64,000 nt of DNA from Monilinia fructicola (lineage: Eukaryota > Ascomycota > Leotiomycetes > Helotiales > Sclerotiniaceae), in NCBI GenBank assembly GCA_008692225.1, contig VICG01000012.1, positions 806,001 through 870,000 of the forward strand, written 5' to 3'. Made by a program: the position numbers and the translations under genes. The first letter of the stretch is position 1, and the number at the start of each line of letters is the position of its first letter. Positions 59,201-64,000 of the stretch are shown here, in pieces. The notes under the pieces are model-generated. The model saw only the letters and a program-made list of their open reading frames with translations. It was not told the DNA's origin and did not search any database.

Positions 59201-61502
59201 ACAAAGGGTTTGTCCTTCAAGGCTTTCAGTATGCCTTGGTTCCTGTCAGAAATATTACTACAGAGAGAGCTGAAGCAGCTTGCTCTAATGCCATAATTCA
59301 ATGGCATCTAATCGACACCCGATCTTTAGATGTATCTTCTGCCTCGTTGCCCAATAGGGCAGATAGAGGAATACGATCAGTGGCCAAAAGCATCGGAATA
59401 ATGAATAGCTTCATTGAGCCGGGTAGTCAGGCATTTCTAGGCTGGTGCAGCAAAGTTAATATCCATGTGGGCACAGATGCAAGGAATGTTCAAAATGGAG
59501 CTGCGCATCTTGAGACTCCAGCAACAAATGGGCCTTCCAACGATGCACTCCCTTATAGAGATCCCAAACTCGGTTTTCTAAAATCAAGCGCAAGAGATGC
59601 CGGGAGAGCGATAGCAATCGCAAATATTACTACAAACTGTTAACGGAGGGGGGGCACGGCGTAACAGGAGGTATGGGAGCATCTCTTATTATTGGTGAAA
59701 GTCGCGAAGCAACAGTTGTAGGCAGGTGTGGTTCTCTTAGGGAAACATTGCAGAGCAGAGCGAGGGAGAATATTGTTTCTCTATGATACTGCCACTCGGC
59801 GTGCATGGATGCTCCCATTTCTAAATGTTGTGCTATATTTGGTGCATCTCAGGGAGCTTGCAACAACTCCCCATGATGCAAATTCGACTATCACCATGCC
59901 ATTGGCCGTACGTCAGCACGCGGGCCGTTCTGATGGCCCCGCTTGGGATGCAATTCGGCCCTATCTTGATCTCTTAGATACCGAAAACTTCAACAGGAAC
60001 CGACTCAATCGTTTGAACAATCACTTTAAAGAAAGGGAACGTAGGCTCAAACTTGCTCTGAGATTATCTGATCATTTGGAATATTTGATAACTATGATTG
60101 ATGCGACATCGAAACAGAACGTTGCATGGCGAAGCAAGGAGATGTCAGTCTTTCATCACTCCAAAATCTATGGTTTCGAGATGGAAGAATTATCCTACGC
60201 TCCTTCGCTTGGGTACAAGGAGCAAAAGCTACATGATACCTCTGGGGGTTGGGCAAAGATGCGACGAAATAGAGAGCAAGTACTTTTTTGTGCAGGAATT
60301 GGGGAACTCATTACACCCTTGCTTACACCAGAATCAGATCATAGGCTTTGCTTGAGGTAAGTTCCCCCTATTCCCCAGGCCTTCCAATAGTCTTTATTGC
60401 ATTCCAATCATAAAAGATTATTTGGTGCTTGAAATCATGCGGAACATTCATCCGTCTGGAGAATTGAATGTAAATTTATATCCAAACATTCATAACCCTC
60501 CAAGCTTCGTAATATAGTCCGACATATTGGAAGCCCTGCCGCTTCGCTCGTTGCCCTGCATAAACATTAGAAGCGTTGGAGTTCTGGCTAATATTTTTGT
60601 TCACTAGATGCCAATCAGTTCCATCTGGCATGGACTACCTGGTAGCTCCAGTCAGCTGCCTCAGTACTTGTCAACACTCCCGACACAGGAGTGGCGATGA
60701 TGAATTATCTCATTTTAAGATCCAAATCAAAAACAGTCGATTGTACGAATGGAAAGTTGGCCAAAGTCACTTTTCTAATCCATGCCCTCATTACGAAACA
60801 GATGAATCCGACGGGCATCAAAAAACTATTCGTTTATCGAAATCGCCACAGCCATCCAATCTTGAGGATTTCAGCACTCATATGGATGGTGCAGTTATCT
60901 TCGGTCGTAGAGCTAGATATGGACCCCTGAGATCGTATGGTGTAGCTATTAAGAAATGGATGGCTGGATTTACTTCAAGAAGAAAGCGCAACACTCAGCC
61001 CAGCGTGTTGATTGATGCTCCTTCACCTTCAGAGCACCTAAACATCGACGAAGCATCTGCTGAAACACCCTTGGAGAACGAATTAAACCCGCCAGGACTT
61101 ACAGTCTTACCTTTCGAAGATAGTGAAGACGATACTTCGACCTCTCAAGAATCTCATTCTCGAACTTCAATATCCGACTCCGCAATCCTTCCACATGGGT
61201 TTTTCCAAGAACAAGAACCAGTGCCACCGTCTATTCCAGCCGTGCCAGCACAACCTGGATCAGAACACATGGCTCCAAACACAAACAAGCTCAGACCAAA
61301 CAAGCTCACCTTATCTACGGTATCGGAATCGTCGTATGTACCAACACAAGCTACCACATTGTCTCCTATGGCAAACAACAATGATGGTTCTCGCGGCACT
61401 ACCCCTGAGGCTTCATCGCCTATTGATGTATCTAACAGTAGATCCGCCTGTGGACCTGATGTCGAGGGAGACTTGAGGGAATTTGGCGCATTGCATGAAT
61501 AA
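56207..61502 (+). CDS. STAND NTPase (NLR-like, NB-ARC type) with unusual C-terminal domain
   Basis: Exons: 56207-56354, 56426-56484, 56546-56958, 57009-57628, 57682-58668, 58727 to about 60356, and 60608-61502. Introns have GT..AG ends; that at 56485 has a TACTAAC branch. Residues 1-190 form a helical N-domain. Walker A is GPPGIGKS (about 202-209), split by intron 3; NB-ARC-like FWIDGKD follows, and Walker B is LIIVDD (about 273-278). ISSK at about 346-349 stands where NB-ARC proteins usually have T(S/T)R. LPGPLKHAA-KYIEDTGITTAQYL matches the helical domain LPLA..AAAYI..T...YL. No ankyrin, TPR or WD repeats follow; instead there is a domain with FLGWCSKVNIHVGT, VTGGMGASL, LYDTATRRAW and CQSVPSGMDYLVAPVSCL, seen in other fungal proteins but unnamed to me. 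Frame breaks lie at about 59630-59643 and 59776-59778. Last exon: disordered, Ser/Pro-rich. The 251-nt final intron is long and may hide an exon. Confidence 0.8.
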
Positions 61503-61509
61503 GGGTAAT

Positions 61510-62690
61510 TGGGAAAGGAAGGAAAGGAAGGAAAGGGAGGAGTGGTTTCATTACGATAATTGAATTTGTTACAGCGTCTAATAGTCTAGTTTTTGCAGGC
61601 CAACCACAAAATGCCATGGATTCTTTCTCTCATCTGTTTGATTCACAAAGTGTGCAATCTTTGAGATCTTTGAGTCATGGGTATCATTTCGATATTTGCA
61701 ATCTTGAAAAAAAAAAGGAAAGAAAAGAGAAACCACTCCAGCAATCATATCAAACAGCTCTAAAATCAAAATAACTTCTTGATCTATACCCTTGATATCA
61801 AAAACTCGAATCTCGTCTTCTGACATGGACATGGCCGACCTACGGAGTACTCAACAGATCATCGAGACATGCCAGAACCATTCGAAGTGACCCCGCAAGA
61901 CTAATCTACAGTAAGGTTACCCATCTTGCAAATACCTTTTCTTCCGGAGTTCATACACTGGTAGTACTCGAGCATCTAATTATATATCTCAACCATCAAA
62001 ATAAACCGATTAGTTTTCAACGCCATGGTAATCATATAGCCTTTATGAAATGATCCCTTGCCTTGCCTTGCCTTGCCTTGCCTTGCCTTGCCTTTGACCA
62101 AATTCCAATCTCCCACCATCCTTTCCGTCGCTTCGTTCACTGATCGATGCGATATACGGTATGTGGTATGGGAAGCGCCATCTATTCGTGGTTGGTATGT
62201 ATACGCAGGCCAAGGGTATGTGAGTAAATGGGCGCGTGCGTACAGGCGTAAGATATGAGGGGGTAAAGGTTCAGGTTAAGGTGAATCGTGTATTGAGGGC
62301 GTTGCATTGTATTGTATTCCAAGGTTGTATAATCATAATTACAATAGACAAAAAGCGGAGGTTGGTAAAGATGTGGCGAGTGAGATGGTGAGATGAAGAA
62401 ATAAGATGCCACCACTGCACCAGTCCCGTATCTATCCATCTCGAGGTAAACAAGAAAGCAAAATAAACAACCACCTTGCAATAATCGACAAAGCGATAAT
62501 TAATAATGAACGATTAATTATATCCATGGTTCATACTTATTAGTAACCTTGTAACCTTTTAGCCTTACACACATAATTACAATGTGTTGATAATACTACC
62601 AAGAGGCACGCACGCACGTTAAATCTTCCGTCAAAACACTTTGTATATATTGTTGATTAAATAGCAAACTGACAACAACAATAACAACAA
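61510..62690. other. No supported gene
   Basis: An intergenic stretch with (GGAAA)n near 61515-61540, an A10 tract near 61705, and an exact TACGGAGTA at 61841. It also has eight CCTTG units at 62056-62092. Short frames lack any signature. Confidence 0.55.
62056..62092. repeat. (CCTTG)n pentanucleotide repeat
   Basis: About seven perfect tandem CCTTG units in intergenic DNA. Confidence 0.9.
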
Positions 62691-62693
62691 ACA

Positions 62694-62800
62694 GCTCCTT
62701 TAACTCAGTGGTAGAGTGGGCGATTGCAGTAACACTCTGATAGACATCGTGTTATGAATCAACAATCGCCAAGTCGCTTGTTCGAACCAGGCAGGGAGCT
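62694..62800 (+). tRNA. tRNA-Cys (GCA) with a 35-nt intron
   Basis: The 7-bp acceptor stem is GCTCCTT (62694-62700) paired with AGGGAGC (62793-62799). The D stem is ACTC/GAGT around AGTGGTA. The anticodon stem is GGCGA (62719-62723) with TCGCC (62766-62770), loop TT-GCA-G..A. The variable loop is AAGTC; the T arm is GCTTG-TTCGAAC-CAGGC. An intron of about 35 nt (62730-62764) sits one base 3' of the anticodon, the canonical place for the tRNA splicing endonuclease. The mature tRNA is 72 nt before CCA, with discriminator U. A T4 run at about 62806 can end Pol III transcription. Box B is the exact GTTCGAAC. Confidence 0.95.
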
Positions 62801-63037
62801 TCATCTTTTGCATTTTGGGGGATTTTGGGTACTTTTTGGACGGTGATGATGGATGATGGATGATTTGTGTATATTTTTTGGGGGGTGGGAAGAGGGGATG
62901 GTTGAGGGAGGTGTGAGGTGATTGGTGGGGAAGGTGGAAGTGGGGTTGGTTGAATTGGTTTAGTTTAGTTTGGTTTTAGTTTAAGTAGTTTAGATGAGAT
63001 ATAATTCAGTTATTAAAAGGAGAAAGAGAAGCTTAAA

Positions 63038-63202
<165 letters not shown>

Positions 63203-63727
63203 GGGAGTATATATTCATCTATATAAGAGAGATAAGTCTTAGATGAAATTTTAGTCTTCTACTACGTATAGAGTATATTATTTATAACTACTAGGTATAT
63301 TTACTTATTAATATTACGGATTATTATTATTATCATCGAGGTTAGTAGTCTCTTCCATTTATAACTCCTGAGATATCCACCTAGAATGGTACAGTGAATC
63401 ATGAGATATATAGATGTTAATGTTTTTTATTATTGAGAATGTTTTTATGTACTGATGAATAAACATCGGAGGCTCTCTCTCTCTCTCTATATAATATACC
63501 CAGCAGGCATTTTCAGAGTTTTTATCTTCTCCTGTCTGTCTAATGTGGCTCATCCAAGTATACGAAGATACTCATAAGCGGAAATGAAACTTCTTCTTCT
63601 TCTTCTAGATTAAATTGGTCCTCCTACTCATTATCTTCCAGTCTGTAGAGAGAGACAGAGAGAGAGGGGAGAGGTGTATTATAAAAAACTAAACCCAAAG
63701 CCATGAAAGCGCCAGGTTGAAAAAATT

Positions 63728-64000
63728 TCAATCTCTAAACCCCTCTTGAATACGCCCAAACTTTTCGCCCTCATTGGCCATTAATACTCCCGTAATTAGG
63801 TCTCTGATCTGATTCGTAGTTTCCTTCTTCCGACGCGATAGACTGGATGAGGTCTTTGGTCTTGGGTCCCGCATATGTCCTATTGAGATGACATCAGCTC
63901 CATCCATCGTCTTATCTAGACTACTCGCCGCCGTTTTGAGACGCGGATGAAGAGGATGGGACGGGAATACGTACTTTCTGGCACCTGCCCACCACCACCC
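63728..64000 (-). CDS. 3' end of an unidentified gene, cut by the window edge
   Basis: The minus strand is open from the edge (64000) to TGA at 63730-63728, 90 codons. The last 60 residues read like a real C-terminus: SLDKTMDGADVISIGHM, then basic SLSRRKKETTNQIRDLITGVL and EGEKFGRIQEGFRD. A GTACGT at 63971-63966 could be an intron donor, with AG near 63921-63918, so the first ~25 codons may be intronic; no good branch site is visible. I do not recognise the family. The start and most of the gene lie beyond 64000. Confidence 0.5.
   Translation of the reverse strand, partial: GWWWAGARKYVFPSHPLHPRLKTAASSLDKTMDGADVISIGHMRDPRPKTSSSLSRRKKETTNQIRDLITGVLMANEGEKFGRIQEGFRD

Overview
The window looks like nuclear DNA of a filamentous ascomycete, most likely a leotiomycete near Botrytis/Sclerotinia. 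Supporting signs are short introns (46-131 nt, GT..AG, with CTAAC/CTGAC-type branch sites), two HET-domain genes, a Zn2Cys6 regulator, an intron-rich linker histone H1, a fungal PIP5-kinase, and several very AT-rich islands of the kind left by repeat-induced point mutation (RIP). The family assignment is an inference; nothing in the window fixes the species.

Layout. 1-6.1 kb is gene-poor. 6.1-20.3 kb is gene-dense and reads cleanly: HET protein (-), a Ser-rich protein with a PP1-docking-like motif (+), SYS1 Golgi protein (-), F-box protein (+), a second HET protein (+), an AT-rich island, and a Zn2Cys6 transcription factor (+). 20.3-25.3 kb holds no intact gene, but contains a broken STAND-like N-terminal relic and a GC-rich, hairpin-rich Pol III-like RNA candidate on the minus strand. 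25.3-29.6 kb has a small membrane protein, a doubtful Lys/Pro-rich reading frame and a GNAT-like protein. Histone H1 with six exons, one of 14 nt, lies at 33.0-34.2 kb. 34.2-43.8 kb is low-complexity DNA carrying a 1.68-kb RIP-eroded transposon with ~46-bp terminal inverted repeats flanked by TA. 43.8-61.5 kb has an MSS4-type phosphatidylinositol-4-phosphate 5-kinase, a Pro-rich zinc-ribbon-like protein (-), a Ser/Thr-rich secreted cell-wall protein, a repetitive charged coiled-coil reading frame, and a large STAND (NLR-like) NTPase. An intron-containing tRNA-Cys, a ~165-bp (TTTA)n tract and the 3' end of one more gene (-) close the window.

Two themes stand out. First, non-self recognition or programmed-death type genes recur: two HET genes, one STAND NTPase with an uncommon non-repeat C-terminus, and one STAND-like relic. 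Second, genes between 43.8 and 59.8 kb carry about 18 small frameshifts, most readable as +1 in mononucleotide runs or +2 in dinucleotide runs, while genes between 6 and 34 kb carry none. Because the hit genes include the normally essential MSS4, uncorrected sequence error in this half is the leading explanation; true decay is the alternative.
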